From NCBI GenBank assembly GCA_032719365.1, contig CM064874.1, positions 41,070,271 to 41,134,270 of the forward strand: a stretch of DNA of 64,000 bases. Reading direction: 5' to 3'. The notes beneath the pieces are model-generated. The model saw only the letters and a program-made list of their open reading frames with translations, ran no database searches and had not been told where the DNA came from. This document shows positions 33,301-44,308 of this stretch, one piece after another. A program made the position numbers and the translations under genes. The stretch comes from Prinsepia uniflora. Lineage: Eukaryota > Streptophyta > Magnoliopsida > Rosales > Rosaceae. The number at the start of each line of letters is the position of its first letter. Position 1 is the first letter of the stretch.

Positions 33301-36300
33301 AATGCCTCACCGTCATCACTCACCCTTGCCCCTTGTGGCAGCGGGACTAAGTCAAGCACATGTTGTGGTTTGAGTCCATAAGCGGCTTCAAAGGGTGTCT
33401 TCTTCGTGGACCTGTTTACAGAGTTATTATAGGCAAACTCAACTTGAGGGAGTACAGTATCCCATGATTGCACATGACCCCTGACAAGGCACCTCAGCAA
33501 GTTGCCCAAGCTCCGGTTGACTACTTCGGTTTGACCATCAGTTTGAGGGTGGCAAGTGCTAGAGTATTTTAAATCAGTTCCCAACTTCCTCCATAAGGTT
33601 CTCCAAAAATGACCAGTAAACTTGACATCCCTGTCAGAAACAATTGTAGTTGGCACCCCATGTAATCGCACCACCTCTTTGAAGAATAAATCAGCCACAT
33701 GTGTAGCATCTGCAGTTCGCGAACATGGTATGAAATGGGCCATTTTTGAAAAACGGTCCACCACCACATAAATGTTGTCATGTCCCCTTGTTGTCCTCGG
33801 AAGACCCAACACAAAATCCATGCTAATATGTACCCAAGGAGTTTCGGCCACTGGTAGTGGTGTGTATAACCCTGTGTTTTGTGAAGTGCCCTTGCCAAGT
33901 TGACAAACATGACACCTCTGTACTAATCTATTCACATCCTTGTACATTCCAGGCCAATAATAACGATCAGCCACCATTGCCATTGTTTTATCCCTTCCAA
34001 AATGTCCTCCTAACCCATTGTCGTGTAGTTCTCGTATAATTTGTTCGCGTAACGACCCTTCTGGAATACACAACAAATTTCCCTTGAAAACATACCCATC
34101 GTGCATTTGAAATGGCAGCATCCTCCCTTCGTTGGGACCTTGGAGTTCTGCGACTATAGGACTGAAATATGGGTCTGCGACGTAGTGCTGTTTTAGCTCC
34201 TCAAATCCAATGACTTGGGTACCCATCACGGCCAGTAAGGTATGCCTTCGGCTTAAGGCATCAACAACTCTATTAGATTCACCCGTCTTATACTTGAGGC
34301 TAAAGTTGAACTCTTGAAGATATGAGCTCCACTTGGCATGTCGATTGCTCAACTTCTGTTGGGTATTTAAGTACCGTAATGCTTGATGATCTGAATAAAC
34401 CACAAACTCTCGATAAGCAAGATAATGTTCCCAATGTCGTATTGCACGGACTACAGCATAAAATTCCAGATCATAGGTGGAGTAGCGACACTTAGCGCCT
34501 GCCAATTTCTCACTGAAAAATTCTACCGGCCTGCCTTCTTGACTCAAAACAGCCCCTATGCCCACATGTGATGCATCACACTCAATAGTAAACAGCTTTT
34601 CAAAATCTGGGAGTGTAAGTACCGGAGCTTCTGTCATTTTTCTTTTCACCTCTTCGAATGCTTTGTGAGCTGATTTTGACCACTCAAATCTAGTTGCCTT
34701 TAAACATTCAGTTATTGGGCTCATGTGGGAACTAAAATTCCGAATAAATCTCCTATAAAATGACACCAGCCCATGAAAGCTTCGAACATCTTCCACAGAT
34801 TGTGGGATTGGCCACTCATTGATAGCTCGGATTTTCTCAGGATCAGCCTGCAACCCCTCAGATGAAACAATAAACCCAAGAAACACTACTTTGTCGCATA
34901 GGAATGAACACTTCTTTAGGTTGACATACAACTTCTCATGATAGAGAACCTCCATGACTTGTCGTAGATGAGCCAAGTGTTCTGCCCGTGTACGACTATA
35001 TATTAAGATGTCATCAAAGTAAACAACCACAAATGAATTTAGGAAGGGTTTGAGTACCTCAGTCATAACTCGTATAAATGTGCTAGGAGCATTGGAGAGT
35101 CCGAAGGGCATCACTAACCACTCATAGAGTCCATTGGGTGTTTTGAAGGCTGTTTTCCACTCATCCCCACTTCTCATGCGAATTTGATGATACCCACTTC
35201 TTAGGTCTATCTTGGAGAATACTCTGGATCCCGCCAACATATCCAACATGTCTTCTAACCACGGGATAGGGAACCTGTATTTTATTGTGATTTTGTTAAT
35301 AGCACGGCTGTCGACGCACATTCTCCATGTTCCATCCTTCTTGGGTGTTAGTAAGGCCGGCACAGCGCAAGGGCTTTTGCTTTCACGCACAAGGCCCTTA
35401 GCAATTAGACCCTCTACCTGCTGCTGAATCTCAGCTCTGTGTGCTGGTGGCATACGATAAGCAGGGAGGTTGGGAAGCGCAGCACCAGGCACTAAGTCAA
35501 TAGCATGTTGAATGCTCCTCATCAGTGGTAATCCCGGAGGTAACTCCTCGCCAACCAGCTCCTTAAATTCTTCCAACACCTGCTGTACTTCTTTTGGGTA
35601 CTCACTTAACTGGACTGGCAGGTTTTCCCGTACCTCTCTTGCAACAAGAGCATACATAACCCCCTGCTCCTTACTCTCAATTTCAAACTTATGACCTGTC
35701 ACGAGACCACTAATTTTGGCATCAATGGGAGTGCTGCGTGGCTCTTCTTTGAGCGGGTGTAAGGTTACTTTTCTGCCATCTTTATGAAAGGTATAGGTGT
35801 TAGCTTTAGTGGAGTGTGTCATATCTCTATCAAATAACCAAGGCCTCCCCAATAAAATGTGACATGCATCCATCTCAAGGATGTCACACCACGCTTCATC
35901 ATCGATGGAATTACCCATAGTTAATTTAACTAAGCACCGTGAGGTGACTGGGACCTCATTACCCTTTCGAAACCACTGGACTTTGTAGGGATCCGGATGT
36001 TTCTCTATTGGCAACTTCAATTTGTCCACTGCCTCCTTTGAAACAATATTTTCAGTACTTTCCCCATCAAGGATCAAGTTGCATACCTTCCCATCACAAA
36101 GAACTCGGGTTCTGAAAATACTCCGGCGTCTCCAGTCCTCTTCAACCTTTGTGACCCTAGGAGTGGTTAACACCCGTCTGACGACTAGAGACTCTCCTTC
36201 CACCGGGAATATGTCAATACCACCTTCATCTTCATCGTATGTGTCATAGGTTGGGGAATCAAACTTGGTTTCTCCCTCTTCAAACTCTGCCAAGTTCACT

Positions 36301-37887
36301 CTTCTTTGAGGACATGCATAGGATGTATGACCCATCTCCCTGCAAGTAAAACAACGGATTTTGGAAGTGCTACTAGCCGTCGGTTGGTTTACACCTTCGC
36401 TGTTGGGAGGGCCAAACTTCATTAGCTCCTTCCCCTTTTCCCCACCTAAATTTCTCCCACTAGTTCCAGCACTTGGGACATGTTGGTGGAAATTGCGAGC
36501 GCCCCGGGCAGCAGCTGTATTCCTCTGCCAATTACTATCCGGGCGACCTGAAATAGCCCTTCGGCTACTTCGCCGTGAGATCCGTTTTTCTGCTGTTAAT
36601 GCATATTGGCGAGCGTCCTCTAAGTTGAACAAACGGACTACGCCCATCTCTTTCCTAATAGACTCATTCAAGCCGGAAAGATAACGAGACGTCATTTGTT
36701 CATTAGTCTCGTTCAACCCAACTGGGATAGACAGATTATTAAATTCAGCGGTGTATTCTTCTATGCTCATCCCTCGTTGTTTCAAGTGATGAAACTTTTC
36801 GTACAACTCCATGGTATAGTCGGCTGGCAAAAATTGTTTTCGCAACTTTTCTTTCATATGCCCCCATGTATTGATTTTTGCCTTTCCTTGTCGAGCACGC
36901 TGTTCTTCAACTCTCTTCCACCATTGAAGGGCAGCATTCTTCAACTTGAGCTTGACAAACAGCACCTTCCTGTCTTCAGCCATGGGTTTCCACTCAAAAT
37001 AATTTTCCAAACTTGCTTCCCAGTCTAAATAATCTTCAGCGTGCATCCTTCCAAAAAAATCAGCAACCTCAATTCTGATACCCCCACCATTCAAGTCCAA
37101 CGCACGAACCAACCGTTCTTCTAATCCTGCGCCTTCACGATCTGCAGGATTATGGATGTCATGTGCGTCATCGTCCTCGCTGTCTTCATCCCTTAGGCTA
37201 CCGTCTAGTATGCCAAAGGGGTTGCGATTGCCTTCCGGAATCTCCATATGGGCTCTCGCACGCTCCTGTGCTTGGAGAGCATGCACCGCTCTTGCCAAGT
37301 CCTCAACCAAATTCTGTAACTCATTCATCCCTGGTTCGACTTGGGTTCCTCTACCGCACCCTCGACCACGCCCAGCCATGAGCTCTGATACCAAGTTAAT
37401 GTGGGCCAGCAACACAAAATCCAAGAACACAGCAAGAAGAAGAGAAATAGAATAAAATAGGAACGAATATAAACCCCAGAGAAACTCTGATAATTCTGAT
37501 TTATTATTGATAAAAAACTGCTAAAGAAACCTCTGTAATGACCTAGTTATACCAGCACATAGAAACCCTAGACATCCTAGTCCTTATTTAGTTAGAATCC
37601 TGAACAGATTAGGAACTGCCTAATTAATCCAAGTCATATAAGAACTACAAAACTGGAAAGAAATAAACAATAACAATAATTATAAAAATTCTAGCGAGCG
37701 CTTAGTCCTCTTAGTTAACAAAGTCTAGACTTAGAGAATTTATTTGATGCTCCTGCATCAGTTTCTATATATCCTCTTTGGGCATTGTTATATGAGACTG
37801 TACTTTGAAGACTTAATTGGTAATATTATCTGCTTCTCAGGCAAACAGCGGGCCAAATACCAACGGGTGCCAGGTAATTCAGCACCT

Positions 37888-37945
<58 letters not shown>

Positions 37946-38768
37946 GCCTCACGAAACAATATCTCGCTCTCAACACACAAAATGTAGTGAATTTTGGTTA
38001 TATTACTAATGCCATTTTCTTTTCGTCTTCCCTGTTTCAGTTCTTTATCACTTGCTCGAAATGTGACTGGCTTGACAATAAGCATGTTGTTTTTGGGGTA
38101 CGCTATGATTTTCCTTATCTTTATTCTGTCATTGTACAACTTATTTTACTCAAACATGCCAGGCACCTGATAAGTTAGCAAAGAGACATAATCATATGTT
38201 TAAGTTACTGAAAAGTAATACCCTGTGGGCTTATAAGTTAATTTTGGTTGGGGTTAATTTTGGTTGGGGCTGAAAATAAAGTCCTTTGTAAGATGTGCTT
38301 CTTGAGAGATACGATAGTCAGGGTAGGACTTCTTTCTCTTTCTTTCTCTCCATACACATTATTTATAAGTATGCGGAATCAAACCATGATCTGGTATCAG
38401 CTGATGATGGGTCAGCTTGCATTGTGTAAAATGATTTTTGCAAGTATGCAAATACGCGTAAGTGGGCATATTTGTGTAGTTGTAGTTTCCATGCTAGAGT
38501 TGGAGTTACATTATCTAACATCTTTCTTTACAAAGAGGGGCAACCTTTAGAAATTTGCACTGACAATATCCTTTTTGAGCCTGCGATTACTTTTTTAATT
38601 ATATTATATGGTGGTATTGAGAAACCGTTTTCTGTTGTTTTGTTAATTTTGTTCTAGAGAGTACTTGGAGATGGTCTTTTGGTTGTGAGGAAGATTGAGA
38701 ACGTGGCTACGGGACCCAACAATCGTCCTAAGCTGGCCTGTGTTATTGCTGAATGCGGAGAGATGTAA
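30394..38768 (+). CDS. CYP22: Cyclophilin, CYP22/PPIH-type peptidyl-prolyl isomerase
   Basis: Seven exons join in phase: 30394-30563, 30683-30706, 30849-30936, 31224-31316, 37841-37873, 38041-38097 and 38658-38768 (stop TAA 38766-38768), giving 191 aa. One cyclophilin domain fills almost the whole protein after a short Gly-rich start. Residues needed for prolyl isomerisation and cyclosporin binding are present: the R, F, M and Q of FHRVIKDFMIQ, A and N of MANSGPNTNG, Q and F of GCQFFIT, and W, L and H of WLDNKH. The C-terminal ITCSKCDWLDNKHVVFG and RKIENV-x-TGPNN match human PPIH, a U4/U6.U5 tri-snRNP cyclophilin, and plant CYP22, so a nuclear splicing role is likely. The first intron starts with GC (CAG|GCATTT) and exon 2 is only 24 nt. 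Intron 4 is 6.5 kb because it holds Ty3/gypsy element G. No coding lesion was found. Confidence 0.93.
31317..32461. other. Intron 4 sequence before element G
   Basis: AT-rich intron sequence with no recognised gene or element. Confidence 0.5.
32462..37765 (-). mobile_element. Element G: full-length antisense Ty3/gypsy retrotransposon in cyclophilin intron 4
   Basis: The LTRs are 32467-32845 (3' in sense, 379 bp) and 37397-37760 (5' in sense, 364 bp). They differ by a 15-bp indel and a few substitutions. A 5-bp duplication GTTTC flanks the element (32462-32466 and 37761-37765). The primer-binding site, complement of 37382-37393 (TGGTATCAGAGC in sense), lies 3 nt inside the 5' LTR. In sense the LTR runs from TG to TA (TGATGCAGG to CCACATTA), a non-canonical end. 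The size (5.3 kb) and short LTRs suggest a Reina-like chromovirus, which is inference. It is antisense to the host gene. Confidence 0.93.
32796..37379 (-). CDS. Uninterrupted Ty3/gypsy gag-pol polyprotein of element G
   Basis: A single frame of 1527 aa starts at MAGRGRG (ATG at 37377-37379); the frame is open further upstream, but this is the first ATG after the primer-binding site. Order: gag (LDWEASLENYF, about residue 115-260), zinc knuckle CFTCREMGHTSYAC (about 342-356), protease region (LILDGES, about 436), reverse transcriptase with YFDD (about 786), RNase H, integrase zinc domain (HC-rich, about 1100-1150) and DDE core (about 1170-1290). The protease shows D-G-E where D-G-G or D-S-G is usual, which may inactivate it. 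The C-terminus has no chromodomain in this frame, but the +2 frame near 32900-32955 reads ESTWMGEDDLQ, a typical chromodomain ending. A deletion with frame change has therefore removed most of that domain. Confidence 0.93.
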   Translation of the reverse strand: MAGRGRGCGRGTQVEPGMNELQNLVEDLARAVHALQAQERARAHMEIPEGNRNPFGILDGSLRDEDSEDDDAHDIHNPADREGAGLEERLVRALDLNGGGIRIEVADFFGRMHAEDYLDWEASLENYFEWKPMAEDRKVLFVKLKLKNAALQWWKRVEEQRARQGKAKINTWGHMKEKLRKQFLPADYTMELYEKFHHLKQRGMSIEEYTAEFNNLSIPVGLNETNEQMTSRYLSGLNESIRKEMGVVRLFNLEDARQYALTAEKRISRRSSRRAISGRPDSNWQRNTAAARGARNFHQHVPSAGTSGRNLGGEKGKELMKFGPPNSEGVNQPTASSTSKIRCFTCREMGHTSYACPQRRVNLAEFEEGETKFDSPTYDTYDEDEGGIDIFPVEGESLVVRRVLTTPRVTKVEEDWRRRSIFRTRVLCDGKVCNLILDGESTENIVSKEAVDKLKLPIEKHPDPYKVQWFRKGNEVPVTSRCLVKLTMGNSIDDEAWCDILEMDACHILLGRPWLFDRDMTHSTKANTYTFHKDGRKVTLHPLKEEPRSTPIDAKISGLVTGHKFEIESKEQGVMYALVAREVRENLPVQLSEYPKEVQQVLEEFKELVGEELPPGLPLMRSIQHAIDLVPGAALPNLPAYRMPPAHRAEIQQQVEGLIAKGLVRESKSPCAVPALLTPKKDGTWRMCVDSRAINKITIKYRFPIPWLEDMLDMLAGSRVFSKIDLRSGYHQIRMRSGDEWKTAFKTPNGLYEWLVMPFGLSNAPSTFIRVMTEVLKPFLNSFVVVYFDDILIYSRTRAEHLAHLRQVMEVLYHEKLYVNLKKCSFLCDKVVFLGFIVSSEGLQADPEKIRAINEWPIPQSVEDVRSFHGLVSFYRRFIRNFSSHMSPITECLKATRFEWSKSAHKAFEEVKRKMTEAPVLTLPDFEKLFTIECDASHVGIGAVLSQEGRPVEFFSEKLAGAKCRYSTYDLEFYAVVRAIRHWEHYLAYREFVVYSDHQALRYLNTQQKLSNRHAKWSSYLQEFNFSLKYKTGESNRVVDALSRRHTLLAVMGTQVIGFEELKQHYVADPYFSPIVAELQGPNEGRMLPFQMHDGYVFKGNLLCIPEGSLREQIIRELHDNGLGGHFGRDKTMAMVADRYYWPGMYKDVNRLVQRCHVCQLGKGTSQNTGLYTPLPVAETPWVHISMDFVLGLPRTTRGHDNIYVVVDRFSKMAHFIPCSRTADATHVADLFFKEVVRLHGVPTTIVSDRDVKFTGHFWRTLWRKLGTDLKYSSTCHPQTDGQTEVVNRSLGNLLRCLVRGHVQSWDTVLPQVEFAYNNSVNRSTKKTPFEAAYGLKPQHVLDLVPLPQGARVSDDGEAFADHVKMVHEEVKAAIKASNESYTAAANQHRRVQNFEEGDMVLVYLRRERFPKGTYHKLKSKKFGPCKVLKKMGSNAYLIELPAELQINPIFNVSDLYPFRGFDKEPVSTEAQVQLRALGWVKMIYRGLIQRYMLKLSKLSRRSRVLPNLVELMQEHQINSLSLDFVN
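37891..37944. repeat. (TC)n(AC)n microsatellite in the cyclophilin intron
   Basis: About 18 TC units followed by about 9 AC units lie 17 bp after the donor of exon 37841-37873. It should be polymorphic. Confidence 0.95.
38098..38657. other. Last intron of the cyclophilin gene
   Basis: GT at 38098 and AG at 38656-38657. No element was recognised inside it. Confidence 0.7.
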
Positions 38769-39158
38769 ATCTGCGAGTTTAGAAGCAGCCCCATTGATGG
38801 AAAACTGTATGAACACTCATGCAACCAATACAATCTTAGTTTTCCCAGAAGGAATCTTTCTGTTGGTGTTAACGACAAGCTTACGATATATTATTGTATG
38901 GATTTACTCACAATCATCAAATTATATCCAGTCTTTTTTGTGCTACCTTTGCAGTCGTTTTATTCAGTTTTAAAAATCCATAGTTGTACCAAAAATTTCA
39001 TGCATTGTAATCACATTGTTGCATTTATTTTTTCGTCATCGGCAGAACACAAGTGCGCCCTCGTAAGTCTCAACTTTCTTGAAGAAATTGCCCCTGAGAA
39101 TTTCATTTCCACTTCCAACCCTCTAAATAGAGTTCAATTACATTTTCCATGCTAAAAG
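38769..39158 (+). other. 3' UTR and downstream region of the cyclophilin gene
   Basis: Sequence after the stop codon at 38766-38768. AT-rich, with no further coding similarity. The polyadenylation site is not clear. Confidence 0.5.
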
Positions 39159-39219
39159 ATTCTAGTTTGTACGGCTAATAAGTAGCCGGAAGAATCTGCT
39201 TAGCCGTACAAACTAGAAT
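39159..39219. repeat. Perfect 19-bp inverted repeat (61-nt hairpin)
   Basis: ATTCTAGTTTGTACGGCTA (39159-39177) and its exact reverse complement (39201-39219) flank 23 nt. It lies about 390 bp after the cyclophilin stop codon. It might be a 3' structure, a small transposon relic or a small-RNA precursor. Confidence 0.85.
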
Positions 39220-40040
39220 TTGATTAGCAATGTAAATTATACGGTAGGATGGAAGTTTACAATTTAGGGTAAAAATATTGGCTGAACTTCTGATAGTGTC
39301 AGAACTCTGATGACTTCTTCCGACGTCAAGGTGACACCGCTGAGTTATCTCTCCCTTACACCCTAAAGAAAAATATTGTAAATGTAGGATTATTTTGTAG
39401 GGTAGGCACGATTTAGAGTGATAAATCGACACCATCATATTTATTCACATCAAATATTTCATTCATATAAATCAACATGTCAAAATTTCTAACAATTTAA
39501 ACTTCAAACAGAAACTATTACATGCTCTAGCAATGAAGCCACAGAGCTTATGTCCGACCTCAACAACTTCCACATTCTCTATTCTATGGCAGTATCATGT
39601 TTCAATGAATGTCAATCGAGTTTCAGTGAATGACATATCAAGTTTATAGTACATGAATGAACGAGCTTATTAAAATGAATTTATTGTGCGCAAAAGTCAA
39701 TTAAGAAGGAAAAAAAAATATTTTTTTTAATCAGAAGAAGGAAAAAAGGATATGAGTTAACGACGAGGAAGAAGAAGAAGTGCAGAGGTGCATGACATGC
39801 TATGTTTAAATATGGTTTTTTGTGTGTCGGGTGTTTAAATTCGAAAATTGTGACAAAAATGAGTAGGGATCAACGATGTGGTGTACATGGTAAACACTCA
39901 CATTAACCAATATATAGGCTAATAAAATTATTAATAAATAATATAAATAAATAAAATCTTAATGCTGCAGTTTTGATTTCAACGTACATACAAAATGAAA
40001 ATACGAAAAAACAACTCATTTTTAGTTAAAATTATTCAAA
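39220..40040. other. Intergenic region, no feature recognised
   Basis: AT-rich DNA with no convincing frame or repeat. Confidence 0.5.
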
Positions 40041-42097
40041 TATAAGATATTGATACCATATCGATCGACCACTAGAAGGAAAACTAACAAGCCCACATAC
40101 AAGTTAGGGTCTAGTGGCCCATGCTATTACAATAGTCTCCTAAAATACAACCCTTTTATTAGGTTAAATCATATTTTCAAGATGATAGAGAGAGATTGAT
40201 AAACTGATGGAGTTGAACACATGGTTTGATCGAGATCTTGAAGGAGTGGAATATTGTACCCGCTCCCACACCCCTTAAATGCTTAGGTTGAGTCGAGAAT
40301 CCTATCTACTCTCTCAAGAGAGTAGTAGGACGAAATCAGGTTTGGATCAGAGTTTAGATTGTATAAGGTAAAAAATCAGATTTGGATTGTGTTGATGTAG
40401 AAATCGTCCGGACTTGTAGAATTACTTCTTAATCGCTACACACAATAACAAGAAATAATCGGGGTTAAGGTTGAAGCCGGGGGGAGTGGTTCAACATAGA
40501 ACACTCCGATGCCAAAATTAATTTAATCGAGAGAATAAACCGACAGAGTTTCAGTATGAGTTTTTTGAATTACCTCCTAAAGTGAAGAGATGTTCTGTAT
40601 TTATAGTGAAGTCTTGTGGGTCACCGGAGCGTCTGATTGGTTGAAGGAGATAGTATTTAATAAGTGATTCTACCGAGAGATAGTGTTTAATAAGTCTTGT
40701 GACATTGATTTGATTATTTAATATATTTATTTGACCTTGTCCCAAGGAGATAGTATTTAAATTAATGCGGAGATCGTGTGATGGCGTCATCATATTTATC
40801 AGGAGGGGTAATATCGGCATTATGAGAGTTATGAGCCACATGACAGCTGCATAATTTTTCGATGATTTATGATTCCACAAATGCCCCCACATCGCTTACA
40901 AATTTAGGAAATTCTAAGAGATGTAATTTTTATTGTGGTCTCGATAAACCATTATTTTGAGTTGATCCTTAGAGCCCAATTAGCAATTAAGGTTACTTTT
41001 TCTTCCTTAAAATATAGCTGTTTGTAATCTCCAATTTACCATTTTCAAAAATCTCAATTTCTTCTTTATGTCATGCGTCTGTGCAAGTTGGGGAGAAGGG
41101 GAAATTTATCTCATTTTCCTCTAAGTGGGATTGTAAAAACAAAAACCCAACTCCATGAATAGCTTATGTGAGGAATTACAAGGTGGTCCAAATCCCAAAA
41201 GGTGACAAGCGGTAGCGAGCTGATGTCGGCCTTGACTTGGATGTTGCAGAGATGAGGGCCACACAATGAAGTTCGAGTAGGTGGCTTGCTGCGGCAGAAG
41301 TTGTAGGTGAAAGTTGATTGGTGGGCTCGCATATGGCAGAACTGACATGAAGGATCACAGCAGGAGGCTGCGATCCAATGCGGCGCAAGGCTGTAGCTCC
41401 TTCAACGTATTTGGACAAGTGCTCCCTCACGTGAAACTAGAGTGGGGAGTTGTGGGCGGCTTGGCTTTACTTTTCTTAGCAGCAGCAAGCAAACTTTGTA
41501 TGGTTTTTTTTTTTTAAGCTGATTCATACTTCGCTTTTTTTTTTTTGCCGCAACATACCTTTGTACGTACACAAGCTTTTGTATGAATATATATATATAT
41601 ATATATATATATTATTTTAATATACATTTTATATATTATTTTTCTTTTATTCAGCTTCGGTCTTTTGCAGATTCTGAGAGTTCTGGATGTCTGATTGCAA
41701 CGATTCAAGCGGTGGTGTGCTCCATTCTTCAAGATGATCATTTCAAGATGCATGAAGGCATACTTTTGACGAGGTCTCGAAGAACTCATTTTTATGTAGC
41801 AACCGTTGTAAGACCATCTAGCAATATGTTTGGGATTTGTTAGAGTTTCTGATTTCAAGAAATGATGGACTTGACATCAAGACGCTCCTCTAGTTGACAT
41901 GCCTATGGTGCTTTGCGCATAGAAGAGCTTGGCGTATTGATAGACACGTCATCTTCAAGTGTGGGTGAAGCCAACATCAAGGCCTTCAATGGGAGAGGCG
42001 TGAAGTTCCATGACTTGAAATGAGACGAGCCACAAGGCGATGCGCACTCCAGCTTCGGGGCGAGTCGCGCTACACTACAGTGAGGGTCATGCTATGG
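40041..42097. other. Anonymous, probably transposon-derived region
   Basis: No protein similarity was recognised. The base composition shifts to more G and C from about 41140. An (AT)n microsatellite lies at about 41587-41612. The region leads into the tandem arrays that follow and may be the internal part of a large non-autonomous element. Confidence 0.4.
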
Positions 42098-42307
42098 TGT
42101 AAGGCGAGGTGTAGCAGAGTGCAAGACGAGGTGCAGCAGAGTGCAAGACGAGGTGCAGCAGAGTGCAGGGCGAGGTGCAGCAGAGTGCAGGGCGAGGTGC
42201 AGCAAAGTGCAAGGCGAGGTGCAGCAATTGCAAAGCGAGGTGCAGTAGCGTGCAAGGCGAGGTGTAGCAGAGTTCCAAGTAAGGTGCAACAAAGTACAAG
42301 GCGAGGA
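42098..42307. repeat. 22-bp tandem array
   Basis: About nine copies of a unit like GCAAGACGAGGTGCAGCAGAGT. Because 22 is not a multiple of 3, all frames stay open in turn, which creates long spurious frames on both strands with repeated Ala-Arg-Arg-Gly or Cys-Thr-Ser peptides. Confidence 0.9.
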
Positions 42308-43795
42308 GTCCTATTACTTGGAGTGCAACGTGTCACAACCCAGCATGAGGCTTATTCCAGCTACAAGGCAATGTGTCTTACAGCTACTAGGCGAGATGTG
42401 CTTCATCTTCAAAGCAAGGCTTCCCATAACGCGAGGCGAAGTGCATGTGGTGCCATGAAGTAATTGAGGCTTTCCAAGGAGTTGTTTTGGATGACAGATG
42501 ACTTTCCAGAGACTTTATCTTCAAGGCCTTGTTGAGCTTAAAATGGGGTGTAGCAAGGCGGGACATAGAATGGAGGATTGATCATGCCCCCTGCAAAGCT
42601 CGAAACGTTGTATATCATTGCCTAATTGAAGAAGGAGAGCTTGGAGATGCCATCATCTAGACGCTGAAGCCAAGTGGCGTGAAGGCACATGGCACCAAAC
42701 CATCGTTTTCACATTGGAATTGAAAGTCAAGCTGCTTTGTAGCCGTCACAGAGTCAAGTAGTGGTGAAGTTTCTTTTGTGAAGCCAACTATGCCAAGTAA
42801 GCGATGCTGAGGAGGTTGTCCCCATTGCTTGAAGAGGGCCATGGATGATGCGTCACTGGAAGTCCACGATGGGATGATCGAAGGCCTCCAAGGCTTGCTC
42901 ACAGGTTGACGGAGAAACTCTGGGGTCGTGCTGGTCCTAATGATGAGCTTCATGATTCTTCTTGACTCGTAGCTTGATCTTAGCATTGAATATATATTTG
43001 AGCATTCAACTTGTAAATTGTAACTTCTTTAATTTTCATCTTGTGAATTGTCAACTTCTTTAATTTTCATTAATAGAAGCCTTCCATTTTTTTTTGAGTG
43101 TTTTGTGATTTTCGGCAGATTTGACCTTTGTGTAGTAAACTTGGTGTTCTGACTTCGTTTTAGCTCTGAATTGAGTTCCGTTGGTGGCGTTGGAAAGATG
43201 ACTTCCGTACGTTTTTTACGCTATCAGGCTATCTTCAAGGAAGTAAAATTTAAGCTTGGTACGTTTGAAACAATCTCAAATTGGTGTGCTGGAATTTGTA
43301 GTCGCATGCACTAAGACATTTGCCCAAGATTTGTCATGACATGGCCTAGCTGTTGCTCCCCTTGGTGGGGTTGAGAAGCAATATTTAGTAACTTTTCCAA
43401 TTCTAGCAAGTCCATTTGTTGGGTATGAGTGGCAGATCTTTGGGAATGTGCTTGAGTAGTATGTACCTCATTGTTCGTCAATCGCATTGAACTTAGTCGT
43501 CAAGTTACTTGAGGTGGTGACTTAGCTCTTTGAGGTGAAGGTTGTACTTTTCCCTTTGGAGAGGAGCTTCGAGTCCTTCAAAGTTGAAGTCTTTGAGTGT
43601 TCCACCAGTGGATGCCTTTGGTGCTTCACAAGGTGCAAGTGCTGATAAGTTGTGAGGTGAAGGCATTATGGCTTTTACGAACAAGGATGTTGATGCGTCA
43701 CATAGTAATTGCCTTGATGTGTTACGGGGAAATTTCCTTGATACACCGTGGGAGGATTTCCTTGATGCTTCACGAGCGATGCTTTGCTTCGTGTG
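42308..43795. other. Anonymous region between the two tandem arrays
   Basis: No protein similarity was recognised. A short duplication of CTTCTTTAATTTTCAT lies near 43023-43070. It probably belongs to the same element as the arrays. Confidence 0.4.
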
Positions 43796-44308
43796 TGAAG
43801 GCTTGGAGTGCTTCGTGAGACGAAGGCTTCGGGTGCTTCGTGGGGCGAAGGCTTGGAGTGCTTTGTGGGGCGAAGGCTTGGATTGCTTCGTGGGGCGAAA
43901 TCTTGGAGTGCTTTGCGAGGCGAAAGCCTGGAGTGCTTCGTGCCGCGAAGGCTTAGAATGCTTCATGTGGCAAAGGCTTGGAATGCTTTGCAAGGCGAAG
44001 GCTTAGAGTGTTTCCCGTGACGAAGGCTTGGAATGCTTCTTGTGGCGAAATTTTTGAGTGCTTTGAGTGGTGAATACTTAGAATGCTTCGCATGGCGAAG
44101 ATTTAATGTGTTTCACGTGACGAAGACTTATAGTGCTTTGTGTGGCGAAGACATGGAATGCTTCGCGTGGCGAATGCTTGAAGTGCTTTGCGGGGCGAAG
44201 GTTTTGAGTGCTTCGCGTGGTGAAGGCTTAGAGTGCTTCGCGTGGCGAAGGTTTCGAATGCTTTGCTTGGTGAAGGCTTGGAGTGCTTCGCGTGGAAAAG
44301 GCTTTGAG
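43796..44308. repeat. 25-bp tandem array, left part
   Basis: About twenty copies of a 25-bp unit like GCGAAGGCTTGGAGTGCTTCG plus four variable bases. Element C is inserted in it at 44304-44308 (TTGAG), and the array resumes at 54726. The open frames across it are artefacts of the repeat. Confidence 0.9.

Noticed and set aside
33569..33910. 113-aa frame on the - strand inside element G
   Set aside because: Alternative frame of the integrase region of gag-pol.
42098..42307. CRISPR-like regular repeats
   Set aside because: Head-to-tail tandem repeats without unique spacers in a plant nuclear sequence.
42020..42463. 147-aa frame and several - strand frames
   Set aside because: Product of the 22-bp tandem array, whose period keeps all frames open.
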